Assembly: GCF_900230225.1 (NCBI RefSeq)
Contig: NZ_OCNH01000001.1
Coordinates: forward strand, 1,054,001 to 1,118,000
Direction of reading: 5' to 3'
Source of the DNA: Spirosoma fluviale
Lineage (GTDB): Bacteria > Bacteroidota > Bacteroidia > Cytophagales > Spirosomataceae
DNA: 64,000 bases
A program made the translations under genes and the position numbers. Below, piece after piece: positions 48,624 through 58,400 of the stretch. Positions within the stretch are counted from its first letter, which is position 1; the number at the start of each line of letters is the position of its first letter. A model generated the notes under the pieces. The model was not told where the DNA came from and ran no database searches. It saw only the letters and a program-made list of their open reading frames with translations.

Positions 48624-51590
48624 ATGGACAAGCAACTACAAAAGTCAACGGGTTTATTGTGTTTTTTTCTCTGCTTTATTGCTTCACTCACGATTTGCGG
48701 GTCATCTTATGCCAATAATGTTACTGGCTTTACCCTGATGAATTCAGCGTCGGACTCAGATATAAAACCAATTGTTAACGGAGACGTAATAAATTTGAGC
48801 CAGACAGGATTTAAGCTTAATATACGAGCAAATACCTTTCCGGTAGTTACGGGCAGAGTGGTGTTTTCACTGGACGGGAAGTCTGACTATCGTACTGAAA
48901 TCGTCGCACCGTACTCATTGGCTGGCGATACGGATGGTGATTATAACGACTGGACCCCATCGGTAGGAACCCATACATTAACGGCCACTCCCTACAATTC
49001 GCAGGGGCAAGTGGGTACCCCATTGACCATTACTTTTGACGTTGTTGCCAGCCCGCCAGTTGACGGTGGCGATCCCGACGATGGCACCGGTGCGGTTGTG
49101 GTGCAGGGAGAATTGAAAAAATGGCATAAAGTCACGTTAACTGTTAATGGGCCAGCTAGTTCGGAAGGAGCGCCCAACAACCCATTCCTTAATTATCGGC
49201 TGAATGTGACCTTTACCAATGGAGCCATCAATTACCAGGTGCCGGGTTACTTTTCGGCGGATGGCAACGCTGGTGAGACAAGCGCCGACGCGGGGAGTAC
49301 CTGGAAAGTTCATTTCGCGCCAGATGAAGCCGGGACCTGGACATACCGTATTTCCATGCGGGCCGGTGCCAATGTTGCCATAAGCGATGATCCGTCGGCT
49401 GGCGTTCCGGTGGAGTTGGTTGATGGCAAGACGGGAACGTTTGTCGTGTCTGCTACGGATAAATCGGGGGTTGATTTGCGGGGAAAAGGCCGGTTAAGGT
49501 ATGTGGGCGAACGCTATTTGCAGTTTGCTGAAAAAGGCGATTATTTTTTGAAAGCAGGTGTCGATTCTCCTGAGAACTTTCTAGCCTATGCTGATTTCGA
49601 TAACACCCCCAACATAGGCAACCGCCGAAAAAGCTGGGGGCCGCATGTGCAGGATTGGCGCCCCGGTGACCCTACCTGGAAAGGCGACAAGGGAAAAGGA
49701 ATTATCGGTGCGATCAATTATTTGTCGGGGCAGGGGTTGAATGTGTTTTCGTTCCTTACAATGAATATTCAGGGGGACGATCAGAACGTTTATCCGTACG
49801 TATCAACCAGTGATTTCGCCCGATTCGATTGTTCAAAGCTCGACCAATGGGAAACCGTTTTTGAACATGCCGATCGCATGGGGATGTATGTACACGTCAA
49901 GATGCAGGAGACTGAAAACGACAGACTGCTCGATGGAGGGAATCTCGGCGTACTCCGTAAACTGTACTACCGTGAGTTGATCGCACGCTTCAGCCATCAC
50001 CTTGCGTTAAACTGGAATGTAGGCGAAGAAAACCTTCAGACCACAGCGCAACGGAAGGAGTGCGCAGCGTACCTGTACAGTCATGATCCGTATCAGCATC
50101 ATATTGTTATTCATACTTACCCATCCGTAAAGGATCACGATGAGGTATATACCCCTTTGTTAGGCGGAAGTTCGAATTACTCAGGTGCCTCCATTCAGAC
50201 CGTGTGGAATCGGGTTTATGAGGATACCAGAAAATGGGTGGAAAAGTCAGCACAGGCTGGAAAAAAATGGGTGGTAGCCAACGATGAACAGGGTGGTTCT
50301 GAGGTTGGAGTTGCCGCTGATGCAGGCTATTCCGGAAACAGAGGAACGGTGGCTGATAATCAAAACGATATACGGAAAGATGTGCTTTGGGGAAACCTGA
50401 TGGCTTCGGGCGCCGGTGTTGAATACTATTTCGGTTATGCAACCGGTGAGACCGATCTGTCGGCTCAAGACTTCCGGTCGCGGGCTACCATGTGGCGATA
50501 CAGTCGATACGCGCTTGATTTTTTCGAAAAATATGTCTCAGTTCCCCTTCCCGACTTAAGCCCGCTTAACCAGGTAAGCAACGGTTGGTTATTAGGAAAA
50601 GATGGGAAGTTATACGTCATTTATTTGAAGAACGGAGGCAGTACAAACCTTACGATCAATACCGGAGGTAATTACAGTGTGCAATGGTACGATCCCCGGA
50701 ATGGTGGCGACCTGCAAAACGGATCGGTCACTAAAGTCTCCGGTAATGGCACAAAGTCGATTGGAAATCCGCCTAATTCAGCTACGCAGGATTGGGTAGT
50801 CCTGGTCAGAACGGAATCGCAGACCGAAACGGGTCAACAGTCTGTTTACCGGATCAACGCCGGAGGAGGTAGTTACACGATGCCCGATGGTACCGCTTTT
50901 TCTGCCGATGCATTCAGTAGTGGTGGAAACGTGTACGTTCAGAATAATCCATCAGATATTGATAAAACGCTCAGTGATAATATTTACCACAGCGAACGTT
51001 ACGGCAATTTTTCGTACAACTTCCCCGTAAGCACTAATGGCGAATACAAGGTCATATTACACTTCGCGGAGATATTCACAAACGGAATCGGCAGACGGAG
51101 ATTTAACGTGGATATTGAAGGGCAACGGAAGCTTTCGGAGTTCGATATAACTGCCGAAGCAGGTAAAGAACTAACCGCCCTACAAAAGACCTTCACCGTA
51201 ACGGTGACTGATAACATGCTTACCGTGAATTTTGTAAAAGGAAGTGTAGAGTGGCCCAAGGTTTCCGGGCTTGAGGTAATGCCTGTTACGCCCACCACTG
51301 CCGGCGCCAGACCGGGTAATGTTGACGCGTTGCTGTCTGATAACGAAGTCGCAATCAGTACCTATCCTAATCCGGTGTCGGAAAGTGTAACGATTGATGG
51401 GGTAGACAGTCAACGTGCTGACCTGGCTATTTCTATCACCAGTGGGTTAAGAGACTATCCGCTAAAGCATGTGGCAACTTCCTCCCACACGGTTCAGGTC
51501 ACATTGCCTGATTTAACCGAAGGCTTGTATATCATGCGGGTTCAGCAGGGAAGTAAGAGTTACACGAAAAAAATTATTGTCAAGCGGTAA
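48624..51590 (+). CDS. Secreted DUF5060/malectin protein with T9SS sorting domain, glycoside hydrolase-like
   Basis: 988 residues from ATG 48624, which starts directly at the signal peptide (LLCFFLCFIASLTICGSSYA). Order: Ig-like domain (~35-135); DUF5060 (~150-235, GELKKWHKVTLTVNGPAS to PDEAGTWTYRISMRAG); a probable TIM-barrel hydrolase region (FLKAGVDSPENFLAYADFD, NWNVGEENLQTTAQRKECA, ASGAGVEYYFGY); a collagen-binding-like strand region; malectin (YRINAGGGSYTMPDG to FAEIFTNGIGRRRFNVDI); and a T9SS CTD (ISTYPNPVSESVTI, ending KKIIVKR). Malectin domains bind glucose-type glycans. It probably acts on a polysaccharide at the surface; the target is unknown. Confidence 0.82.
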   Translation: MDKQLQKSTGLLCFFLCFIASLTICGSSYANNVTGFTLMNSASDSDIKPIVNGDVINLSQTGFKLNIRANTFPVVTGRVVFSLDGKSDYRTEIVAPYSLAGDTDGDYNDWTPSVGTHTLTATPYNSQGQVGTPLTITFDVVASPPVDGGDPDDGTGAVVVQGELKKWHKVTLTVNGPASSEGAPNNPFLNYRLNVTFTNGAINYQVPGYFSADGNAGETSADAGSTWKVHFAPDEAGTWTYRISMRAGANVAISDDPSAGVPVELVDGKTGTFVVSATDKSGVDLRGKGRLRYVGERYLQFAEKGDYFLKAGVDSPENFLAYADFDNTPNIGNRRKSWGPHVQDWRPGDPTWKGDKGKGIIGAINYLSGQGLNVFSFLTMNIQGDDQNVYPYVSTSDFARFDCSKLDQWETVFEHADRMGMYVHVKMQETENDRLLDGGNLGVLRKLYYRELIARFSHHLALNWNVGEENLQTTAQRKECAAYLYSHDPYQHHIVIHTYPSVKDHDEVYTPLLGGSSNYSGASIQTVWNRVYEDTRKWVEKSAQAGKKWVVANDEQGGSEVGVAADAGYSGNRGTVADNQNDIRKDVLWGNLMASGAGVEYYFGYATGETDLSAQDFRSRATMWRYSRYALDFFEKYVSVPLPDLSPLNQVSNGWLLGKDGKLYVIYLKNGGSTNLTINTGGNYSVQWYDPRNGGDLQNGSVTKVSGNGTKSIGNPPNSATQDWVVLVRTESQTETGQQSVYRINAGGGSYTMPDGTAFSADAFSSGGNVYVQNNPSDIDKTLSDNIYHSERYGNFSYNFPVSTNGEYKVILHFAEIFTNGIGRRRFNVDIEGQRKLSEFDITAEAGKELTALQKTFTVTVTDNMLTVNFVKGSVEWPKVSGLEVMPVTPTTAGARPGNVDALLSDNEVAISTYPNPVSESVTIDGVDSQRADLAISITSGLRDYPLKHVATSSHTVQVTLPDLTEGLYIMRVQQGSKSYTKKIIVKR

Positions 51591-51608
51591 ACGATTCAGA
51601 CTTGAGTG

Positions 51609-51657
51609 AAAACCGGTTGAAGGGGCCTATGCAATAGGCCCCTTCAACCGGTTTTTT
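51609..51657 (+). terminator. Strong hairpin terminator, two-way
   Basis: A perfect stem of at least 21 bases (51609-51630 with 51634-51657) closes on a 3-base loop and ends in TTTTTT. On the opposite strand the stem is followed by TTTT as well, so it can end both the DUF5060 gene and the converging DUF1080 gene. Confidence 0.85.
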
Positions 51658-51681
51658 GTACGAGCACATGGAAAGCTAAGA

Positions 51682-52551
51682 TCAAAATAAACCAGCGTAG
51701 GCTTTGGGCATGGTCGCCAGGGGCTTGATACGGATGTCCCGGTAAAATACTTCGGCCGCTTCGCTTTGTAACTGAATCTTGCCCCGTCTCATGGGTACGT
51801 CCTGCCCATCGGCTTTTGTGTAGCGAGAGTCTTTCAGGACCATGACCACATGCCCATTGACGATATGCAGGCTTTTCCCTTCAAAGCAAATCAATTCCAG
51901 CGTTGTCCATTCCTCCGCTGGACTTTCGTAATTGGCTGACCGCATGCAATAGGAATCACTCCCTTTTTTAAAGGTACCGAAGGGTTGCTTTTCGTCGGCC
52001 ACCCGGTTCATAACACCCTCCGACTGAAACGAACGGATATCGATAGCGGAGTTGGCCTGGCACCAGAAGTCGCCCATGTGTCCTTCCATGATCTGAAACT
52101 CCTGCGAAAGCATCCACGAATGCCAGTATTCGGCCCCGGCTTCGCCAATGGAATGATAAAGTATGCCCGAATCGCGCAATTTGGTTTTTCGGGGTTCATA
52201 CTTCTGGGTTCCCCATTTGACTTGCAGCTTAAGGTGGTAGTTCTCATATTCCTGCCGGGTGAACAGGCAACCATATTTCTCTCCGCTTATCCGCAAAACA
52301 GGGCCACCCGGTTCCGTCAATATGGAAAATACGTGCGTCTCATCTTTGTTGTATCCAATTGGCGGAATGGGTGCGCCCGATGCATCTTTCGGTATATTTC
52401 CATTATAGTCGAGCTTGTGTGCATAGCTGAGGTAGGTTTCCCATTGGCTCAGGTCTTTGTCTAAAAGGGAGACCCATTCATCGGGCTTTTGCCGGGGTGG
52501 GAGTAAGCTTGTCGCTAACAGGCTGACGATTAACAAGAATGGGTGTATCAT
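51682..52551 (-). CDS. DUF1080 (3-keto-disaccharide hydrolase-like) secreted protein
   Basis: 289 residues with an N-terminal signal peptide (FLLIVSLLATSLL). The lectin-like jelly-roll fold of PF06439 is indicated by EWVSLLDKDLSQWETYLSY, YENYHLKLQVKWGT, RDSGILYHSIG and EWTTLELICFEGKSLHIVNG. Members include 3-keto-glycoside hydrolases and many proteins without a known substrate. It is transcribed away from the AraC gene across a 119-base region with an inverted repeat, and ends at the two-way terminator. Confidence 0.85.
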   Translation of the reverse strand: MIHPFLLIVSLLATSLLPPRQKPDEWVSLLDKDLSQWETYLSYAHKLDYNGNIPKDASGAPIPPIGYNKDETHVFSILTEPGGPVLRISGEKYGCLFTRQEYENYHLKLQVKWGTQKYEPRKTKLRDSGILYHSIGEAGAEYWHSWMLSQEFQIMEGHMGDFWCQANSAIDIRSFQSEGVMNRVADEKQPFGTFKKGSDSYCMRSANYESPAEEWTTLELICFEGKSLHIVNGHVVMVLKDSRYTKADGQDVPMRRGKIQLQSEAAEVFYRDIRIKPLATMPKAYAGLF

Positions 52552-52612
52552 TTGGATTTTATATTAGTAGAATGACGGATTGCACAGTGGCAAAACTACG
52601 ATCGTCTTGATA

Positions 52613-52646
52613 CCAATAAATTGTAAAAATCCATTCTTTATTGGTA
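52613..52646. promoter_or_regulatory. Operator candidate between DUF1080 and AraC genes
   Basis: TACCAATAAA (52613 minus two to 52620) and TTTATTGGTA (52637-52646) are perfect 10-base complements with a 16-base spacer, ending 24 bases before the AraC start. Its position in a divergent regulatory region suits control of both genes. Confidence 0.45.
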
Positions 52647-52670
52647 GCTTTATTACTCCGGCACAGGCTT

Positions 52671-53507
52671 ATGAAACGCTACATTTTACATACCCCCTTC
52701 AACATCTACCACTTCGAAGCAACGACCTGGATGCACGCGGTCCATAAGCATACTTACTTCGAAATTATTTTTATCCTGAAGGGCCACGGCATTCATAACA
52801 TCAACGGCAATACCTTCATCTATAGCGAGGGGGATGTGTTTCTGCTGGGGCCGGAAGATTACCATGATTTCGCCATTCAGGAGGTAACCGAGTTCTGTTT
52901 TATCCGCTTCAATGAATCGATTCAGAAGCACCCGGCAGAGGAAAAAGATACCCCCTGGCAGCCGATCATAAAAACGTTGCTGACAACCGCTTCCCAGAGC
53001 CGGGGCACCCTTGTTGCCGATAAACAGGAGAAACAGAAACTGCACCATCTGCTAACGGTGCTCGAAGAAGAATACAAACGGGAGCAGTCGCCGTATTTTG
53101 CCATCATCCGCGACAGCCTGTTACGCAGTATGCTCATGATTCTGGCCCGCAATCTGTTTAGCCAGACCCCGGCCAGTCCGCAGACAAACGATTCGGTCGA
53201 AGCGATCCTGATGTACATTCGGCAGCACATCTATCAGCCCGGCAGGCTCACTATTGACCACTTAGCTGACGTATTCCATTACGCCCCGGCGTATATTAGC
53301 CTCTTTTTCAAGAAGCAAACGGGCGAATCGCTGAAGCAGTACATCATCAAGCACAGAATTAAACTCATTGAAGCCCGCTTGCTTTACAGTCCGCTGACGC
53401 TGGCCCAGATTGCAGATGAGTTTGGTTACACGGATGAAAGTCACCTGTGTAAGCAGTTCCGGAAATATACAGGGAGTACGCCCAGCGCTTTCCGAAAGCG
53501 GGCTTAA
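52671..53507 (+). CDS. AraC family transcriptional regulator
   Basis: 278 residues from ATG 52671. The N-terminal cupin starts with HKHTYFEIIFILKGHGIHNI and VFLLGPEDYHDF, typical of sugar-sensing AraC proteins. The C-terminal double HTH is complete: LTIDHLADVFHYAPAYISLF and LTLAQIADEFGYTDESHLCK. It most likely responds to a saccharide and controls the divergent DUF1080 gene, and perhaps other genes of the carbohydrate region. Confidence 0.92.
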   Translation: MKRYILHTPFNIYHFEATTWMHAVHKHTYFEIIFILKGHGIHNINGNTFIYSEGDVFLLGPEDYHDFAIQEVTEFCFIRFNESIQKHPAEEKDTPWQPIIKTLLTTASQSRGTLVADKQEKQKLHHLLTVLEEEYKREQSPYFAIIRDSLLRSMLMILARNLFSQTPASPQTNDSVEAILMYIRQHIYQPGRLTIDHLADVFHYAPAYISLFFKKQTGESLKQYIIKHRIKLIEARLLYSPLTLAQIADEFGYTDESHLCKQFRKYTGSTPSAFRKRA

Positions 53508-53686
53508 TAAACGACATTCCTGAAAGTCTCACCATTGCCTGTACGTTATTCTTCCTGTTAAAATCTATCAATAGGCTTAATAGGCGCATTTTTTGATTTT
53601 ATTCTGAAAAAATAGTGATAATCGATGTGAGGTAATGAGGCCCAAACTTGTCTACCAGAAGTACTACCCGATTAACGGACGTTTGT

Positions 53687-54370
53687 ATGCAGCTATTACC
53701 GTTGCCCTTTAAGCAACCCAGAGCCGATGGCCCAACGTTGTCTCTGGATAATCAGCAACCCGAGCCTTTAGTCAACGTAACAGATGATGAATTAATACTT
53801 CGTCAGTTGTTTGTTGAGAATGCCATGAATGGGTGCGCCCTGTTGTTCCGGCGTTACTATACAAATCTGGTCAATCACGCGGTTCGGTTTGTTTATTCAA
53901 AGGAAGTGGCCGAGGACCTGGTTGCCGAAGTCTTCACGGTGTTCTGGCAGGATCGCACCTTCGAGCAGATAACTACCTCGTACCGGGCCTATCTCTACAA
54001 AGCCGTTCGACACCGGGCCTACAATTACCTGCGCTGGGAGCTGCGCGAGTCCGACTCACTTGAATCGGCTGATAAACAGTCGATCCCGGCCTCTCTGCAA
54101 CCCGATCAGGTGCTTCATTACAGCGAACTACACCAGAAAATCGAGTCGATTATTCAGAACCTTCCTCCCCAATGCCAGCGCGCTTTTTTACTGAGCCGCA
54201 TTGAAGGCAAGAAGTACGCGGAGATAGCGCAGGATATGAAAATTACCAACAGCGCTGTCGAAAAATTACTCATCCGGGCTATCAGCAAGCTTCGGCAGGA
54301 CTTAAAAGCAGACTGGTTTATTGCTCTGATCGTATCGATTGGAGTCGATTCCGTCTGTGTGCTGGGGTGA
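53687..54370 (+). CDS. ECF-type RNA polymerase sigma factor (FecI-like)
   Basis: 227 residues from ATG 53687; a TTG at 53648 would add 13. Region 2 is LLFRRYYTNLVNHAVRFVYS with AEDLVAEVFTVFWQ, and region 4 is LPPQCQRAFLLSRIEGKKYA followed by IAQDMKITNSAVEKLLIRAI, the standard ECF pattern. The N-terminal ~35 residues and the C-terminal hydrophobic tail (DWFIALIVSIGV) vary in this subfamily. Held in check or activated by the FecR product encoded 46 bases downstream, it should direct transcription of the following susCD genes. Confidence 0.92.
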   Translation: MQLLPLPFKQPRADGPTLSLDNQQPEPLVNVTDDELILRQLFVENAMNGCALLFRRYYTNLVNHAVRFVYSKEVAEDLVAEVFTVFWQDRTFEQITTSYRAYLYKAVRHRAYNYLRWELRESDSLESADKQSIPASLQPDQVLHYSELHQKIESIIQNLPPQCQRAFLLSRIEGKKYAEIAQDMKITNSAVEKLLIRAISKLRQDLKADWFIALIVSIGVDSVCVLG

Positions 54371-54416
54371 GCAAACGTGTACTCAATCTGTCTTCCAGAA
54401 AAACCATGAATCAGCC

Positions 54417-55418
54417 ATGAAGCCGTCGCTTACGAAACATATAATCTTTGACTTTTTTGATGGAAAAGCTACGGCTATCCAGCGAAAATACATTGAAGCC
54501 TGGATAGGTGATGAAGTGAACCAGGAGCTTTATTACCAGTATCTGGATGAGTGGGAAAGCCAGCGGCCCCAGTTCGCGGTTGATTCCGAACAGGCTTTCG
54601 GGGCGTTTCAGCAGATCTTGCAGGAAACCCAGCCACGCCCTCCGCAACCGGTTGTGGTCAAAAGCAACCCCGCTTTTTGGACAAACAACCGGCTGGGCTG
54701 GAGTATTGCCGCGTCGGTACTGGTGGTGAGTATGTTGGGAGCTTATTTGTTCCGGGTTCAGATCCAGTACAAAACCTACCGGACGGCTTACGGTCAAACG
54801 GCTGTCTACCAACTATCGGATGGCACAACCGTCACGCTCAACGCCAACTCGCTCCTGCGGGTGCCCCGGTTCGGGTTTGGCACCGACACCCGCGAGGTGT
54901 TTCTGGAAGGGGAGGGGGAATTTGCCGTGACGCATACGGAAAACAACCAGCGCTTCGTGGTGCGCACCGCCGATAAATTTCAGGTGGAAGTGCTCGGTAC
55001 TGAATTTGTCGTTTATGCCCGCAAGCGGGGAAAACGCGTATTCCTTACCAAAGGCAAGGTAAAACTCGAACTGGCCCAGGGGCAGCAGCTATACATGAAG
55101 CCCGGCAACGTGGTGACGGTGGCTAATTCGGGCCGCTACCAGCTTCGTCAGTTAGCGCCCGCCCGCCCGTTTGTGGCCTGGAAGGAGCACTGGTTTTACT
55201 TCGACAATACGCCCGTGTCCGAAATTGCCATTCAAATTCAGGAGCGATTCGGTGTCAGCGTAGTCATTCCCGAAACGGAACTTGCCCAGAAACGAATTGC
55301 CGGGAATTTTAAGGCCGAAAAAGCCGATGACCTGCTGGAAATATTAGCCGAATTACTCAAGCTAACCGTTGTGAAAAACCGCAACCATATTGAATTACGA
55401 ACTATTAAACAAGCCTAG
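54417..55418 (+). CDS. FecR-family anti-sigma factor
   Basis: 333 residues from ATG 54417 (upstream codons overlap the end of the sigma gene and lack motifs). A cytoplasmic N-terminal part binds sigma (IIFDFFDGKATAIQRKYIEA); one membrane helix follows (LGWSIAASVLVVSMLGAYLF); the periplasmic FecR domain has VYQLSDGTTVTLNANSLLR and VFLEGEGEFAVTHTENNQRF; the C terminus is DUF4974-like (FYFDNTPVSEIAIQIQERFG). It receives the signal from the STN domain of the SusC protein in the next gene and passes it to the sigma factor. Confidence 0.92.
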   Translation: MKPSLTKHIIFDFFDGKATAIQRKYIEAWIGDEVNQELYYQYLDEWESQRPQFAVDSEQAFGAFQQILQETQPRPPQPVVVKSNPAFWTNNRLGWSIAASVLVVSMLGAYLFRVQIQYKTYRTAYGQTAVYQLSDGTTVTLNANSLLRVPRFGFGTDTREVFLEGEGEFAVTHTENNQRFVVRTADKFQVEVLGTEFVVYARKRGKRVFLTKGKVKLELAQGQQLYMKPGNVVTVANSGRYQLRQLAPARPFVAWKEHWFYFDNTPVSEIAIQIQERFGVSVVIPETELAQKRIAGNFKAEKADDLLEILAELLKLTVVKNRNHIELRTIKQA

Positions 55419-55423
55419 TGTCA

Positions 55424-58400
55424 ATGCCTCTTCTACGTCTACCTAAAATAAGTCTTGTCCTGCTTGGTTTGCTATGTCAGCAGCTAGCCACGGCACAGGC
55501 TGTCGTTTTTGCCCGTCAACAGCGGAAAGTCAACCGCTTAACGCAGACACCCCCCGCCGAGAGCCAGAAGCTCAAGGAGGTGCTCACCGACCTGAGTCGG
55601 CAGTATCAGGTCAGTATTTTGTTCGAAGAAGCTACCGTGAAAGGTATTTCTGTTCCGGCCGATGTGCGAATTGGTACCGGAAAACTCGAAAAACAATTTC
55701 AGGCGCTGCTGCAGCCGTACGGACTGACGGCCCAGAAAATGGGGAAGCAGGCTTATTACATCATCAAAACCCCGGCTAAAGAAAACGCTACGTCGGTTAG
55801 AATGATCCAGTCCGAAAATGGCCTGGTGCCCGCTACGGAGAATAGCGTGTCGTCGCTGCAGCCACTGGCGCTGTCATTGACCGAAAAAGCAACGGTCGAT
55901 ATTCGGGTGAGCGGCCGCGTGACCGGCGAGAAAGGCGAAGGGCTGCCGGGTGTCAATGTCGTGATCAAAGGTGCCATCCGGGGAACCAACACCGACGCCG
56001 ACGGACGCTTTCAATTGAACGTCCCCGATGCCAACACGACCCTGGTGTTCAGCTTCGTGGGCTATACCACGCAGGAAGCCCTGGTAGGCAACCGCACAAG
56101 CCTGGACATTCAGCTACAGCCCGACAACAAATCCCTGAATGAAGTGGTGGTGGTTGGGTACGGTACGCAGTCGCGCAAAAACCTGACCAGCGCGGTGAGC
56201 ACCATTAAGCCCGACGAACTGAACCGGGGAGCCATCAGCGATGTCGGGCAGTTGTTGCAGGGTAAAGTACCGGGCCTGAACATATCGGCCAATGGTGACC
56301 CAAACGCCCCAGCCGCCGTTATTCTGCGCGGAGCCTCTACGATTAATAGCTCGCAGGGGCCGTTTTATGTGATTGATGGCGTGCCCGGTGCGGATATTTC
56401 CATTATTGCGCCCGACGATATTGCGTCGATTGACGTATTGAAAGATGCCGCTGCCACGGCTATTTACGGCAACCGGGCGGCAAACGGCGTTATCATGGTG
56501 ACGACGAAGCGGGGTAAAAAAGGCCAGATGCAGATCACCTACAGTGGCTATGCCGGTATCGAAAAAGTGTCGAGCAAACTCAACATGATGGACGCTACCC
56601 AGCTACGGGCGTTTCTGACCGCCAACGGGCAATCGTTCTCACCCAGAGACGACTTCAATGCCAATACCGATTGGCAGGCCGCCGTTCAGCGCAACACCGC
56701 CGTTTCGCACAACCACAATATCTCCATCAGCGGAGGTACCGAACACAGTACCTACAGTGCCAGTATCAACTACCTCGACAAGCAGGGAATTTTGCAGAGC
56801 AGTTCGCTGAACCGGGTTATTGCCCGTCTGGCCGTTGAGCAAATGGCGTTTAATGACAAACTGAAATTTGGGCTGAACGTTACAAACTCCAACAGCAACG
56901 CCAACAACACGCCCCTCCGAAACAACGTCCTGAACCAGATGGTGAATCACCTGCCGGTTTCGCCAGTTACCAACCCGGACGGTACCTACTTCGAGAATTT
57001 CCAGAATACGGGCTACTTCAACCCGGTGGCGATGATCAACTACGCCAAAGACAATACGAAGTACAACAACCTGGTTGGTTCCCTGTTTGCACAGGTGAAG
57101 CTGCCGTTTGGCCTTTCGTATGACCTCAACCTGTCGTACCAGAGCAATACGTCGCTACACGGGGAGTCGTACGCCAGTTATTACACCCAGTATAACAGCG
57201 CCAACTTCTATAACTACCCCGATCCGCCACTCGTACACAGTCTGCTCAATTTTGGTACCAACGGGTCGGCACTGCGGAACACCTACCAGACGACCCGCAA
57301 GGTGCTGGAAACCTTCTTTACCTGGAACAAGGAGTTTGGCGATCACTCCGTTAACGCGGTTTTGGGTTATTCGTGGCAGGGTAATGTCTCGGGCGATGGT
57401 TTCCAGACCTCGACAACCAACTTTCCCGTCGACAACATCGGCTATAACAACTTTGCGCTGAGTAACCCCTACGCCGTTTCGTCGTACCGGATCAACTTCG
57501 GCCCCGATGGCATCTACCAGGAAACCCGTCTGATCTCTGATTTCGCCCGGTTGAACTACAACTACAAAAACAAATACCTGGTGCAGGGCTCGATCCGGCG
57601 CGACGGTAGCTCGGTATTTGGGGATAACCACCAATGGGGCTATTTCCCGGCAGCGGGTGTCGCCTGGCGCATTGACCAGGAGTCGTTTATGCAAAACCAG
57701 AACCTGTTCAATGACCTGAAATTTCGGGCCAGCTATGGGGTAACGGGTAACTCGTCGGGCTTCAATGCCTACACGGCGCAGTTTATTTCGGGTAGTCTGG
57801 GTACCTATTATTACAACGGTATTCAAACAGCCGCCTATGGGCCAACACAAGCTGCCAACCCCGATTTGCGCTGGGAAAAAACGGCAACCGCAAACATCGG
57901 TCTCGATTTCACGGTGCTGAAAGGGAAGTTAAGCGGTACCGTTGAAGTGTATAACAAAGAAACCACCGGCATGATTTATGCCTACCGGGTCAATCCGGTG
58001 CTGGTGCCGGCCGGTAGCATTATCGCCAACGGGGGCAGCATGAGCAACAAAGGCATTGAAGTTAGCCTGAACGCGACACCAGTGCAAACGGGTAAATTCA
58101 GCTGGACAACCGGCCTGAATCTGGCGCACAACAGTAACCGGATTAATAGCTTGACAAACCCACTCTTCGTGGGAGGTGACTCCGTCAGGACCACGCAGCC
58201 CGAAGGGGCCGGGCAAACGGGCAGCACCCTGCAAATCCTGAAAGCAGGCAGGCCGCTGGGCCAGTTCTTTTCGCTTGAATATGCGGGTAAAAACGATAAA
58301 GGCGTATCGCAGTACGTGAGCCGTAGCGGTGCCCTTACTACCACGCCCGTCATTGGAACGGACTACAAATACCTGGGTAGCCCACAACCCAAACTACTGG

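Noticed and set aside
53648..53686. TTG start for the sigma factor
   Set aside because: ATG at 53687 is in frame and nothing sigma-like is encoded before it.
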